Assembly (NCBI RefSeq): GCF_001921215.1
Contig: NZ_MSIF01000003.1
Location: forward strand, 186,001-250,000
From: Actinophytocola xinjiangensis
GTDB taxonomy: Bacteria > Actinomycetota > Actinomycetes > Mycobacteriales > Pseudonocardiaceae
Reading direction: 5' to 3'
Length of the DNA: 64,000 bases
Shown here one piece after another: positions 1 through 9,140 of this stretch (positions are counted from its first letter, which is position 1; every line of letters starts with the position of its first letter). A program made the translations under genes and the position numbers. The notes under the pieces are model-generated. The model searched no databases. It was given only the letters and a program-made list of their open reading frames with translations, and was not told the DNA's origin.

Positions 1-421
1 CGCGCGGCACCACCGGCTCGGACCCGGTCACCGGCGCGATGCCGGACACCACGATGCTCAGCTCCAGGTCGGCGAACAGACCCTTGATCCGCCGCCCGGA
101 CAGCACCAGCAGCTCGTTCTTGCCCTCGTCGAGCATCGCCGTCAGGTCGCGGACCAGGGTGACCCGCCGGGCACCGCCGGGGGCGTGCAGCAGGCTGGAG
201 AGCCGGCCCTCGTTGGTGCCCAGCCAGCGCAGCTGCGCCATCTCCGCGCCCACCACCAGCTCGGCCAGCACCGCCGAGACGTGCGGGGCGCAGTCAGGCA
301 GGCGGATGGCGCTGCGGCCCGGCTGGTGTTCGCCGTGCGGGGCGCGGCCGAACAGCAGCCGCTCGCCGGTGCCGATCGAGACGGGGTGGATCTCCTTGCC
401 CCGCACCACGACCTTCACCAC
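1..421 (-). CDS. FHA-like domain protein, 3' end outside window
   Basis: The first 140 codons of a gene running off the left edge. The N-terminus reads as a forkhead-associated-like beta sandwich: a GERLLFGR strand-turn, then a stretch ending IRLPD and HVSAVLAELVV, and a later LRWLGTNEGRLS strand, which fit the usual GR / phosphate-loop / N pattern of FHA folds. FHA domains bind phosphothreonine, so a partner role for the kinase encoded immediately upstream is a natural inference. The start is a GTG at 421 (or the next codon, GTG at 418), about 8 nt after a GGGGGAGGG ribosome site. The gap to the kinase stop codon is 21 nt, so the two are almost certainly co-transcribed. The rest of the protein cannot be seen. 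Confidence 0.6.
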   Translation of the reverse strand, partial: MVKVVVRGKEIHPVSIGTGERLLFGRAPHGEHQPGRSAIRLPDCAPHVSAVLAELVVGAEMAQLRWLGTNEGRLSSLLHAPGGARRVTLVRDLTAMLDEGKNELLVLSGRRIKGLFADLELSIVVSGIAPVTGSEPVVPR

Positions 422-442
422 GACGCCCTCCCCCTGTCGGCC

Positions 443-3400
443 TCACCGGCACCCGTCCCCGGTACCGCCCAGATCGTCGCAGACGCGGCGCAGGGCGTCC
501 TCGGGGCGCACGGTCCACAGGCCGACGTCGCTGTCCTCGCCGGCGCTGGCCAGGGTCCGGCCGTCGGGCGAGAACACCAGGTCGTGGATGCCGGCGCCGT
601 GTCCGGTGAGGGTGGCCAGCGGGGTCCCGGTGGTCAGGTCCCACAGCCGCACGACCGGCTCGGTGACCGTCCCGGTCGCCACCAGCCGCCCGTCCGGGGA
701 CACCGCGAGCGCCCGGATCTCACCGGCGTGCTCACCGAACTCCAGGCGCACCGCCCCGGTGTCCGGGTCGCGGACCTGGACGCGGGTGCCGCCGGAGGTG
801 ACCAGAACGCGGCCGTCGGGGGTGAACGTGGGGGTGCCGTGGTCGTTGGTGGCCAACGGTTCCCGCTCGGTGAAGTCCGAGGTGCGCCAGACCCGCAGCC
901 GCCCGCCGGAGCCGCCGGGGTCCTCGGTGGTGGTGGCGTCGGTGACCGACAGCAGCAGCCGCTCCCCGTCCGGGGAGAACACCGGTTGACCGGTGACGTC
1001 GGCGCCGAAGTCCAGCACGGCACGGCGTTCCAGCGAGCGCGCCGCCCAGACGTACACGCTGGTGTCCTTGCCGCCGCCGGGTCCCGCGGTCACGACCTTC
1101 ACCGCGACCAGTTCGCCGTCGCCGGAGACGGTCAGGTCGCCGTCGACGATCCGGTCGGTGGTCCCGATCCCGACCGAGCGTTCCTCGCCGTCGGGCGGCA
1201 CCCAGGTGACGGCACCGTCGACACTGCCGACGACGCGGGTGCCGTCGGGCAGGAACCCGATGTCGAACGGCCCGCCGCCGGCGGTGTAGCCGGCGGGTAC
1301 CGCGCGGCCGGTGCGCGGGTCCCAGTTGTGGAAACCGTCGCCGGCCACCGCCGACACCTGCTCGCCGTCCGGGCCGAACGCCACCCGGTACACCGGCTCG
1401 GCGGGCCCGAAGTACCAGCCGGGGTTGGCCGGCCACACCACCACGTCCCCGTCGACCTGGCCGGCGACCACCCCGGCGGCCGACGCGCCGACCGACACCA
1501 GCACCACCGCACCGACCCCGCCCTCGCCCGGGGCCTGGGCGTAGCCGCCGGCACGGCGCCGGGCCGGCACGTTCCACCGGGTCAGCCCGACGGCCGGTGC
1601 CGCGATGGTCAGCAGGTGGGCGCCGTCGACGGTGAGGTTCAACCCGATGCCCGGGTAGTCGGCCTCCAGGGCGCGGCCCCGGGGTCTGCCGGTGCGGGCG
1701 TCGGCGAACCGGACCCGGCCGTCGAGGTAGCTGGCCGACACCAGCAGGTCGTGGTTGAACGCGACCTCGGGCTCGCGGGTGGGCGGGTCGGTCGACCGCG
1801 CGGTGGTGGCGCCCTCGACGTGGCGGGTGTCGACGCGCAGCCGGGTGCCGGCGGCCGCGTCCCACAGCTCGACCGCGCCGTCGCCCCGGCCCACGGCGAA
1901 CCGGGTGCCGTCCTGGCTGTAGGCGCCGCGCAGCGGGGCGGCGTCGGTGTACGGGCCGGCCAGCCACGCGGTCGCCGCGCCGGTCGCCGGATCCCAGGCG
2001 GACACGCCCAGCCGGGTGCCGTCGGAGGCAGGGGCGGCCAGCGCCTCACCGTCGGCGCGCCAGGCGACGAAGTTGCCGGCGTTGAGCGTGTGCAGCAGCC
2101 GCCCGCCGGGCATCGACCACAGCCGCACGCCCTGGTCGAGGTCGGCGCTCTCGCTCGCGGTGGCCAGCACGGTGCCGTTCGGGGAGAACTCGACGTCGGT
2201 GATGGTGGTGGTGTGCCCGTCGAACGCGGCGTCCACCGGCCGGCCGGTCGCGGTGTCGACCACGGTCAGCTCGCCGTCCGGTCCCCCGGCGGCGACCAGC
2301 CGCCCGTCGGGGCTCACGTCCACGGCGCTGGCCTGGTCCAGGCCGGTGGCGTAGGTGACCGGGTGGTCGCGGGTGGCGGCCGACAGCAGCGCGCCCCTGG
2401 CCTCGGCGGTGCGGCTGGTGTGCCAGGCGGCCAGCGCGCGGCGGGCCGCGCCGTTGGGGTCGGTGCCACTGTCGGCCAACGACTCGGCGGCCAGCAGCCG
2501 CGACCGCGCGGTGTCGGCCTCCCGGGTCGCCTCGCCCCACTTCACCGCCGCCACCGCACCGGCGACCAGCGCCACCACGAGGAACACCGCGAGCCCGGTG
2601 ACCAGCCCGCGCAGCCGGCGGGTGGTGCGCTGCTGGACGCGGCGGCTCTCCCGCAGGAACCCGCGTTCGGTGTCGGTCAGGTCCTCGCGGCCCTGCGCCC
2701 ACTCCAGGGTCGCCGCCAGCCGCGCGCCGCCGTACAGCTCGCCGTGGTCGCGGCCACTGGCCCGCCACGCCGCCGACGCCTGCCCCAGGTGCTGGCGCAG
2801 CACCAGGTCCTGCCGGTCCTGCTCGACCCACTCCCGCAGCCGGGGCCACGCGGTCAGCAGCGCGTCGTGGGCCAACTGCACGCCGTCGGCCTCGGCGGTC
2901 ACCAGCCTGGCGGCGACCAGGTGGGTGAGCACCTGGTCGGGGATCTCGGCCAGCGGCGCCCGCCGCCGGGCCACGCCGCCGCCGTCGAGCACGGCGACCA
3001 TCCGCAACAGCGCCGCCCGCAGCACCGCGCGGTCCCCTTCGGGGAGCCGGTTGTACACGCCGTCGGCGGTCAGCGCGACCGCCCGGTCGACGCCGCCGGT
3101 GTCCTGGTAGCCGCGCAGGGTCAGCATCGACCCGTCGCGGTTCTCCCAGGTCTGGCGCAGCGCGTGGGCCAGGCGGGGCAGCGCGCCAGGGTCGTAGCCG
3201 GCGGCGTCCCCGGCGCCGATGTCGGTGATCAGCCGGTCGACCAGACCTTCCTCCACGCCCAGGCCCGCCGACAACGCCGGCTCGACGATCACCCGTTCCA
3301 GGTCGTGGCGGGTGAGCGGGCCGAGCGGGTAGGGGCTGGCCATCGCCGGGCGCAGCGGCGCGAGCCGCAGGCACTGGTCGACGTGGTCGGCGCGCACCGC

Positions 3401-4825
3401 CACCACCACCAGCGCCGGCCACGCGTTGGCCAGCAGCGTCGCGAACGCCTCCCGCTCGGCCGGCGCCGCCACCGTGAACAGCTCCTCGAACTGGTCCACG
3501 ACCAGCACCAGCCGCGCGCCCCGGTCCTCGGCCAGCCGCGCGGCCAGCGTGCCGAACTCGGCCGGGCTGGCCGACAGCCACGCGGCCAGCCCGTCGGCGT
3601 CCGCGTCGGCGATCGGAGCCAGCCGCGCGGCGAGCGTGCGCATCGGGTGCGGCCCCGGCGTGGTGACCAGCCGCGGCCACGGCTCCCGCGCGGTCGCCAG
3701 CGCCGGCAGCACCCCGGCCCGCAGCAGCGAGGACTTCCCCGACCCGGACGCGCCGACGACCAGCAGCGGCCCACTGGCGGCCGACTGGCGCGACAGACGC
3801 ACCAGCACGTCGGTCACGGCGTGCTCGCGGCCGACGAACAGTTCGCTGTCGGCGGCGGAGAAGCTGCGCAGCCCCGGGTACGGGCACAGGTCCAGGCGGG
3901 CCCGCTCACCGGCCACCCGCCCGGCGGCGACCGCGACGATGGCGTCCATGATGCCGCCCTGCCCGGGTTCGCCGGCCAGGGCCGGCGCGGTCAGCGGCGC
4001 GGTCGCGGCCTGCTGGCGCAACGCCGTGGCCGCCGCGGCCATGAGCTCCCCCGCGCTCGGGTAGCGCCGGTCGGGCTCCTTGTCCATACCGGTCGCCACC
4101 ACGAGGTCCACCGCGCGCGGCACCCGCCAGTCGAACAGCGACGGGGCCGGCGGCGCGTCGTTGAGCTGGGCGGCGAGCTTGCCGGCCGGATCGTCGGCGG
4201 GGAACGGTTTCTTGCCGGTGAGGCACTCGAACAGCACGCACGCCAACGCGTACACGTCGGCGCGGTGGTCGGCCGGGCGGTTCATCAGCCGCTCGGGCGC
4301 CATGTAGTCGAGGGTGCCGATCTCCCCGGAGCGGGTCACGCTGGTCGCCTCCGGAGCCAGCGACTTGGCGATCCCGAAGTCGGCCAGGTAGGCCGTACCG
4401 TCGGCGTCGAGCAGAATGTTGGACGGCTTGACGTCGCGGTGCACCACGCCGGCCGCGTGCGCGGTGTCCAACGCGACGGCGACCTGGGTGAGCACGGTCA
4501 TCGCCCGCGGCGCCGGTAACGGGCCGTCGTCGAGCAGCCGCCGCAGGTCGGTGCCCTCGACCAGCCGCATCGCCAGGTACAGCTGCCCGTCGACCTCGCC
4601 GTAGTCGTGGACGGTGGTGATGTGCGGGCCGTCGAGCGAGGCCGCGATCCGCGACTCGCGACGGAACCGGGCGAGGGCCTCCGCCGCGCCCGAGGTCTCC
4701 CCGGTCAGCGACACGGTCAGCCGTTTGAGCGCGACGACGCGGTCGTGCTCGGTGTCGTGGGCGCGGTGCACCTCGCCCATGCCGCCCCTGCCGAGCAGTT
4801 CCTCGACGCGGTACCGTCCGAACAT
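443..4825 (-). CDS. Ser/Thr protein kinase - nSTAND NTPase - WD40 fusion
   Basis: A 1460-residue membrane-anchored signalling protein. Residues 1-270 are a Hanks-type kinase: glycine loop GRGGMG at 12-17, catalytic Lys34, HRD 129-131 and DFG 149-151, all intact. Residues 314-690 form an nSTAND1-type NTPase opening with CPYPGLRSF and VGRE, with Walker A GASGSGKSS (358-366) and Walker B-like DQFEEL (444-449). A single membrane span lies near 741-762, followed by WD40-type propeller blades from about 830 to the C-terminus (repeated SPDGR...W units). The kinase and NTPase would be cytosolic and the propeller on the far side if topology is simple. I start at ATG 4825, giving the canonical FGRYRVEELLGRG kinase opening; longer forms would run into the divergent gene at 4913. 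The family is known in actinomycetes; its ligand is not evident. Confidence 0.9.
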   Translation of the reverse strand: MFGRYRVEELLGRGGMGEVHRAHDTEHDRVVALKRLTVSLTGETSGAAEALARFRRESRIAASLDGPHITTVHDYGEVDGQLYLAMRLVEGTDLRRLLDDGPLPAPRAMTVLTQVAVALDTAHAAGVVHRDVKPSNILLDADGTAYLADFGIAKSLAPEATSVTRSGEIGTLDYMAPERLMNRPADHRADVYALACVLFECLTGKKPFPADDPAGKLAAQLNDAPPAPSLFDWRVPRAVDLVVATGMDKEPDRRYPSAGELMAAAATALRQQAATAPLTAPALAGEPGQGGIMDAIVAVAAGRVAGERARLDLCPYPGLRSFSAADSELFVGREHAVTDVLVRLSRQSAASGPLLVVGASGSGKSSLLRAGVLPALATAREPWPRLVTTPGPHPMRTLAARLAPIADADADGLAAWLSASPAEFGTLAARLAEDRGARLVLVVDQFEELFTVAAPAEREAFATLLANAWPALVVVAVRADHVDQCLRLAPLRPAMASPYPLGPLTRHDLERVIVEPALSAGLGVEEGLVDRLITDIGAGDAAGYDPGALPRLAHALRQTWENRDGSMLTLRGYQDTGGVDRAVALTADGVYNRLPEGDRAVLRAALLRMVAVLDGGGVARRRAPLAEIPDQVLTHLVAARLVTAEADGVQLAHDALLTAWPRLREWVEQDRQDLVLRQHLGQASAAWRASGRDHGELYGGARLAATLEWAQGREDLTDTERGFLRESRRVQQRTTRRLRGLVTGLAVFLVVALVAGAVAAVKWGEATREADTARSRLLAAESLADSGTDPNGAARRALAAWHTSRTAEARGALLSAATRDHPVTYATGLDQASAVDVSPDGRLVAAGGPDGELTVVDTATGRPVDAAFDGHTTTITDVEFSPNGTVLATASESADLDQGVRLWSMPGGRLLHTLNAGNFVAWRADGEALAAPASDGTRLGVSAWDPATGAATAWLAGPYTDAAPLRGAYSQDGTRFAVGRGDGAVELWDAAAGTRLRVDTRHVEGATTARSTDPPTREPEVAFNHDLLVSASYLDGRVRFADARTGRPRGRALEADYPGIGLNLTVDGAHLLTIAAPAVGLTRWNVPARRRAGGYAQAPGEGGVGAVVLVSVGASAAGVVAGQVDGDVVVWPANPGWYFGPAEPVYRVAFGPDGEQVSAVAGDGFHNWDPRTGRAVPAGYTAGGGPFDIGFLPDGTRVVGSVDGAVTWVPPDGEERSVGIGTTDRIVDGDLTVSGDGELVAVKVVTAGPGGGKDTSVYVWAARSLERRAVLDFGADVTGQPVFSPDGERLLLSVTDATTTEDPGGSGGRLRVWRTSDFTEREPLATNDHGTPTFTPDGRVLVTSGGTRVQVRDPDTGAVRLEFGEHAGEIRALAVSPDGRLVATGTVTEPVVRLWDLTTGTPLATLTGHGAGIHDLVFSPDGRTLASAGEDSDVGLWTVRPEDALRRVCDDLGGTGDGCR

Positions 4826-4912
4826 CACGCGGGCCACCGTAGGCGACGCCCCCACGGGCACGACCGGAACGTTCCGCTCGGCCCTTCCCGGCACCGTCGA
4901 GAGCATGGCGCC

Positions 4913-6139
4913 ATGACGGGAAACTACGAGGTCGACCCCGGTCACATCGCCGGGTACGCGCGGCTGTGCGGCGAGTCGGCCATGGACACCTACGTCCTGG
5001 AGCGCTACCTGACCACCCGGGCCAGCGCGGCCACCGGGTTCGGCGGTGTCCTGATGGGACTGCTCGCGCCGGCCGTCGACGACTACGCCGAGGCCGCCGC
5101 CACCCGGATCCGCTCCCGGGGCCAGGCCCTGCACGACACCGACCGGGCCCTGCGCAACACCGCGTGGAGCTATCTCGGCGCCGACCGGCCCGACCGGTTC
5201 ACCATGATCCAGGACGCCATCGGCCGTGGCTCCTACCGGTTCGAGGCCGACCACCCCGGGCTGGAGCCCTACGACCACACCCCGATCGACGACCTGGGCA
5301 CCCCCGAACTGGCCGACCAGGGCGAGCGGTTCGAGAAGCTCGTCGAGGAGAACGCGAAGGACACCCTCGGCACCATCGACCTGATCGTGCGCACGGTCAC
5401 CGGCCTGATCCCCGGCGTCGACGAGTTCAGCATCGTCGAGCAGATCACCGCACCGCTGACCGGGAACTGGCTGGTGCTCAACCAGAAGGCCGACGCGCTG
5501 GACCGCGCGGCCGACGCCACCGAGGCCCTCGCCTCCAGCCTCACCTCCTCACTGGGCCGGCTCGACGGGCACTGGGAGGGCGGCGCCGGCGCGTCGTTCG
5601 CCGGCTACCAGACGACCCTGGCCGGGGCGATCGCCTACGAGGCGCCGCTGCACCGGGTGACGGCCTTCGCCTACCGGATGGTGTCCGACCTGGTGGAGAA
5701 GCTCGCCGGGGTCGTCGTGAAACTGATCAGCGCCGGCGTCGAACTCCTCAAGAAGTACGCCGGCGGGATCGGCGGCAAGCTCCTCGACGCCGGCGGGGAC
5801 CTGCTCGACGGGAAACCACCGTGGGAGTCGGCCAAGGAGGACTGGGAGGAGGCCAAGGGCTTCTTCGACAACGCCAAGCTCGTCGTCCAGGAGATCCACC
5901 AGCTGCCCGAGGACCTGCGCGCGCTGATCGACGCCACCCGCAGCCCCGGCGCCGCCGTCGACTACTCGCTGGACGTGGCGATCACCGAGCTCGGCGAACG
6001 GGAGGACCTGCCGGAGGGCACGGCCGAGAACCTGTCGCTGGGCATCGACGCCGCCACCGACCTCGCGCCCGAACTCGGCGACCTCGCCAGCGGCGCCGAC
6101 GACTTCCAGACCGCACCCGACACCGGCTGGCGGCGGTGA
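4913..6139 (+). CDS. WXG100-superfamily-like protein, type VII associated
   Basis: A 408-residue, mostly helical protein with no signal peptide. A central GHWEGGAGASFAGY segment has the W-x-G helical-hairpin signature of ESX/WXG100 and related type VII substrates, preceded by a long amphipathic helix (LNQKADALDRAADATEALASS). Hydrophobic helices follow at LVEKLAGVVVKLISAGVELL, then a charged tail. It opens a tightly packed plus-strand operon whose later genes include a PPE-like protein and an EspG-like chaperone, which supports a type VII role. It is divergent from the kinase gene, 87 bp away, so the two may be co-regulated. No enzymatic domain is recognisable. It could be a substrate, a scaffold or the carrier for a toxin encoded elsewhere. 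Confidence 0.7.
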   Translation: MTGNYEVDPGHIAGYARLCGESAMDTYVLERYLTTRASAATGFGGVLMGLLAPAVDDYAEAAATRIRSRGQALHDTDRALRNTAWSYLGADRPDRFTMIQDAIGRGSYRFEADHPGLEPYDHTPIDDLGTPELADQGERFEKLVEENAKDTLGTIDLIVRTVTGLIPGVDEFSIVEQITAPLTGNWLVLNQKADALDRAADATEALASSLTSSLGRLDGHWEGGAGASFAGYQTTLAGAIAYEAPLHRVTAFAYRMVSDLVEKLAGVVVKLISAGVELLKKYAGGIGGKLLDAGGDLLDGKPPWESAKEDWEEAKGFFDNAKLVVQEIHQLPEDLRALIDATRSPGAAVDYSLDVAITELGEREDLPEGTAENLSLGIDAATDLAPELGDLASGADDFQTAPDTGWRR

Positions 6140-6141
6140 CC

Positions 6142-6345
6142 ATGACCATCGAGAACCTTCCCCCCGAACTGGACGACGCGGTCCGCGGTTTCGTCGACCG
6201 GCTCGACGAGGTGCGCACCCGGCTGATCCGCCGCGAGTCCGAACTCGACGACGCGCTCGACGACTCCGCCCGGCGCGGCCCCGCTCCCCGGCCGCACGAC
6301 CCGTTCGACCTCGACCACCCGATCAGTTCGAGCGTGGAGCCGTGA
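6142..6345 (+). CDS. small acidic hypothetical protein
   Basis: A 67-residue, strongly charged protein (ELDD, DRLDE, ESELDDALDD) predicted to be one or two helices with a disordered proline-rich tail. It lies 2 nt after the preceding gene, and its stop shares the A of the next ATG (TGATG), so it is translated within the type VII-associated operon. GTG at 6136 in the same frame is an alternative start. I recognise no family. Size and position are those of a small partner or adaptor, but this is inference only. Confidence 0.6.
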   Translation: MTIENLPPELDDAVRGFVDRLDEVRTRLIRRESELDDALDDSARRGPAPRPHDPFDLDHPISSSVEP

Positions 6346-6716
6346 TGAACCTCGACCCCGCCGCCGACCGGATCGGCACCGCCCACCGCGCCGCCGAGGC
6401 CGGCACCGTGCGCATCGACCTGGACAGCGCCTACCGGCTGCTCGACGAGCTGGCCGCCCTGCGCGAGCACACCGCCGAACTGGTCACCGCCGGCCCCCGC
6501 CTGGACCGGCCGCTGCGCTTCGGCGACAACTGGGTCGGCCACGCGCTGTCCCGGCGACTGCGCGGCGTGGCGGTGAACGACCGGGGACTCACCCCGGCCC
6601 TGGCCGCCTTCCACGCCCTGCTCGACGACGTGGCGGCCACCGTCCGGCTCGCCGCCGGCCTCTACGACACCACCGACCACGACGCGGCCGGCACGATCGG
6701 CAGGGCCGCGCCATGA
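6345..6716 (+). CDS. small helical protein of the type VII operon
   Basis: A 123-residue helical protein with no signal peptide or membrane span. It is rich in Ala, Leu, Asp and Arg, and contains a central FGDNWVGHALSRRL segment whose W-V-G may be a degenerate W-x-G turn between two helices. It starts at ATG 6345 overlapping the previous stop and itself overlaps the next gene by 4 nt (ATGA), indicating translational coupling. Context suggests an ESX-type partner of the following WXG/PPE-like protein. Sequence similarity to a named family is not something I can claim. Confidence 0.6.
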   Translation: MNLDPAADRIGTAHRAAEAGTVRIDLDSAYRLLDELAALREHTAELVTAGPRLDRPLRFGDNWVGHALSRRLRGVAVNDRGLTPALAAFHALLDDVAATVRLAAGLYDTTDHDAAGTIGRAAP

Positions 6717-7627
6717 CCGACCTGGCCACCAGCTTCGACTGGCTGTCGGTGCCGCACGCCACGCTGCACCGGATGGTCACCGAGCGGCTCGACCCCGACG
6801 TCGGCCAGTCCGTCGCCGCCGAGTGGACCGTGCTCGGCGAGCGGCTGTCCGGGGTCGGCGACCAGCTGGCCAGGCTGGCCGCCGCCACCGCCGACGCCTG
6901 GCAGGGCGAGACCGCCACCCTGGCCACCGACGGGATCACCGCCCTGGCCCGCTGGGCCCGCGACGCCGGCGACACCGCCACCGACGTCGCCCACTGCGTC
7001 GCCCGGCAGGCCGACAACGCCGCCCGCGCACGGGAAACCATGCCACCGCCGTCCCCGCCCACGGTGCCCGCCGGCGAGTTCGACGCCGCCCGGGTCCTGC
7101 TCGACGACCAGGCGGCCGCCGCCGACGACCGGCGCACCCAGCACGCCCAGGCGGCCCGGGTGATGGACCAGTTCCAGGCCGCGTCCCGCGAGGTGTACCG
7201 CTCGGTCCCCCGCTTCGCCCCGCCCGACCCCCGCCACCGCCCCACCGAACCGGCGGCGGCGACCGTGACGGCCTCCACGGCCACGGGCATCGCGCCCGCT
7301 CCCGGTCCCGAGGCGTCCGCCGGTGGCGGAGGCGCCGGATCCGCTGGGGTGGCGGCGAAACCCGCGCCCCGGCCCGGGGTGCTCGCCGGGGCGATGACCG
7401 GCCAGCCGCCCGGCGGGGTCGGCGCGGGACAGCTGGCCGCGCGGCCGGGCGCCCAGCCCGGTGGACTGGGCGCGTTCCCGATGGGCGGCGTCGGCGCCGG
7501 CCGCGAGGAGGACCACGAACGACGCGGCCTGTTCCCCGTCGACGACCCCGGCCTGTGGACCGTCGGCGAGCCACCCGGCGGGCTGATGATCAGCGCCTCG
7601 GTGATCGGAGCCCTGCCCGATGCGTGA
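6713..7627 (+). CDS. WXG100/PPE-like type VII substrate candidate
   Basis: A 304-residue protein. The N-terminal ~160 residues are a helical hairpin domain with AWQGETA near residues 63-69 as the W-x-G turn, flanked by long Ala-rich helices, like WXG100/PPE-class proteins. From about residue 175 the chain becomes a low-complexity Pro/Gly/Ala region (many GG, PAP and GVGAG stretches), as in secreted PPE-like proteins. The C-terminus returns to an ordered-looking LWTVGEPPGGLMISASVIG segment. The 8-nt overlap with the EspG-like gene immediately downstream is telling, because EspG chaperones bind PE-PPE type substrates. No catalytic domain is visible. Confidence 0.75.
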   Translation: MTDLATSFDWLSVPHATLHRMVTERLDPDVGQSVAAEWTVLGERLSGVGDQLARLAAATADAWQGETATLATDGITALARWARDAGDTATDVAHCVARQADNAARARETMPPPSPPTVPAGEFDAARVLLDDQAAAADDRRTQHAQAARVMDQFQAASREVYRSVPRFAPPDPRHRPTEPAAATVTASTATGIAPAPGPEASAGGGGAGSAGVAAKPAPRPGVLAGAMTGQPPGGVGAGQLAARPGAQPGGLGAFPMGGVGAGREEDHERRGLFPVDDPGLWTVGEPPGGLMISASVIGALPDA

Positions 7628-8441
7628 GGCCATCCCGCTCGACCCCGTCGAACTGTTCCTGCTGTGGCCGGCCCACACCGACCCGCCGGCGGTCCTCGAC
7701 CTACCCCGCCCGGGACCCACGCCGGCCGAACGTGCCGGGCACGCCGCCGAGGCGTCGGCCGCGCTGGCGGCACGCGGACTCGGCGGCGTCGACCGGCCCG
7801 CCCCGGCGCTGGCCGCGCTGCTGCGCACCCTCACCGACGGGCACGTCACCCTCGAACTGCGCACGCCCGGCGCCGACGGGTTCGGCGCGGCCGGCGACCA
7901 GGACGCGGCGGTGGCGCTGCGCGACGGCGAGCGGATCCGGCTGGCCGCCAGCACTCCCGGCGCGCTGGCCGCCGCCCTGCTCGACCGGCTCCCGCCACTG
8001 CCAGCCGCGCCGGGACTGCCGGTGACCGTCACCGTCGGGGACTACGCCACGGCCTGCCGCGCCGGCGACACCGGCGGCGCCCCCGCGTTCACCCACGCCC
8101 TGCTCGCCGCCGGACTGCGGGAGGCCGACGCCACGACCCTCACCCGCGCCGTCACCACCCGCACCGGCGGCGGACAGATCGGCGCCACCGTCGGCCGCAC
8201 CCGCGTCCCCGGGCCGGTGACCTGGATCGACACCCCAGCCGGGCGGTACGCGCTACGCCGCGACGGCGACTGGGTCAGCCTCACCCCCGCCACCGTCGCC
8301 CGCCTGACCGCGATGACCACCGCCCTGACAGGCAACCGACCCGGGGTGACGCCACGTCCTGGTAGACGTGCGAACCGCGTGGATACTGGTGACCCTGCTG
8401 GCGGCCGGCTGCTCCGCCCCGCCCGCACCGGCCGCCGGTGA
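7620..8441 (+). CDS. EspG-like ESX secretion chaperone
   Basis: A 273-residue protein of the size and composition of EspG family proteins, the cytosolic chaperones that recognise PPE-type substrates of type VII secretion systems. Supporting features are the N-terminal LDPVELFLLW opening, an alternating strand/helix core, and the C-terminal pattern GRYALRRDGDWVSLTPATVARL, which matches the family's closing beta-strands and helix. It overlaps the PPE-like gene upstream by 8 nt. Its last 25 codons overlap the following lipoprotein gene by 74 nt, an unusually long overlap that may mean the C-terminal extension is recent. No secretion ATPase or membrane component is present in the window. Confidence 0.75.
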   Translation: MREAIPLDPVELFLLWPAHTDPPAVLDLPRPGPTPAERAGHAAEASAALAARGLGGVDRPAPALAALLRTLTDGHVTLELRTPGADGFGAAGDQDAAVALRDGERIRLAASTPGALAAALLDRLPPLPAAPGLPVTVTVGDYATACRAGDTGGAPAFTHALLAAGLREADATTLTRAVTTRTGGGQIGATVGRTRVPGPVTWIDTPAGRYALRRDGDWVSLTPATVARLTAMTTALTGNRPGVTPRPGRRANRVDTGDPAGGRLLRPARTGRR

Positions 8442-9117
8442 CGGACTGGTCCTGCTGGCACACCGGCACCCGGGGATGGCGATGAGCCCCGAGATGTTCG
8501 ACCCGCCGGACTTCGTCCTCTACGGCGACGGCCTGGCGATCGCCCGCGACACCGACGATCGCGGCGTCGTGCGGCTGACCGAGTACCACCTGACGCCCCA
8601 ACGGGTCAACGCCCTGTTCTCCGACGCCGACGACGCCGACCTGTTCGACGACGAGGACTACCGGCTCGACGAACAGATCGCCGACGGCGGCGTCCTGGTC
8701 GTCGAACTGCGCACCGCCGGAACCACCCACGTCGTCCAGGTCCCCGCCCCCAGCTCCGACGACTTCGGCGCCCGGGGCGAGGCCGCCGAGTACGCCGAGT
8801 CGCTCACCCCGCACACCTGGCCGGCCGGCGACTTCACCGAAGCGCCCGCGCCCTACCGCCCGGCCACGGTCGCCGTCACCTACTCGATCGACCCGACCCT
8901 CGACACGCCCACCAGCCCGTGGCCGCTGCCCGCCCCGACCGCCGACGGCTGTGTCCTGCTCACCGGACCCGCCGCCACCCTGGCCCAGGAGACCGGCGAG
9001 ACCACCGGCCGGATGACCGCCTGGCGCCACGGCGACACCACGTTCCACGCCTGGGTCCGCCCGCTGCTGCCCGACGAGACCAACTGCGCGGACACCACCA
9101 TCCGCCACACGCTCTGA
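8368..9117 (+). CDS. lipoprotein of unknown function
   Basis: A 249-residue secreted lipoprotein. A short signal peptide ends in the lipobox LAAGC with Cys15 as the lipidation site, followed by a Pro/Ala linker. The mature part is acidic and repetitive in Asp (DADDADLFDDEDY) and looks globular beta-rich, with TYSIDPTLDTP and a C-terminal Cys pair (CVLL, NCAD). I do not recognise a named family. The GTG start at 8368 is fixed by the signal peptide. The gene begins inside the 3' end of the EspG-like gene, so expression is coupled to the type VII operon; an envelope-linked accessory role is possible. Confidence 0.75.
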   Translation: MRTAWILVTLLAAGCSAPPAPAAGDGLVLLAHRHPGMAMSPEMFDPPDFVLYGDGLAIARDTDDRGVVRLTEYHLTPQRVNALFSDADDADLFDDEDYRLDEQIADGGVLVVELRTAGTTHVVQVPAPSSDDFGARGEAAEYAESLTPHTWPAGDFTEAPAPYRPATVAVTYSIDPTLDTPTSPWPLPAPTADGCVLLTGPAATLAQETGETTGRMTAWRHGDTTFHAWVRPLLPDETNCADTTIRHTL

Positions 9118-9127
9118 CCGCGAACCG

Positions 9128-9133
9128 TACGGT
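9128..9133 (+). promoter_or_regulatory. leaderless-type -10 box
   Basis: TACGGT placed 7 nt before GTG 9141, the spacing expected when transcription begins at the start codon. No Shine-Dalgarno is present. This favours GTG 9141 over the alternative GTG at 9132. Confidence 0.4.
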
Positions 9134-9140
9134 GTGGACC

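Noticed and set aside
185-4519. A 1444-codon open frame on the plus strand opposite the kinase gene
   Set aside because: Shadow frame caused by high GC at third positions. Its composition is Gly/Arg/Gln-rich low complexity with no recognisable domain, and the opposite strand encodes an intact kinase-NTPase-WD40 protein.
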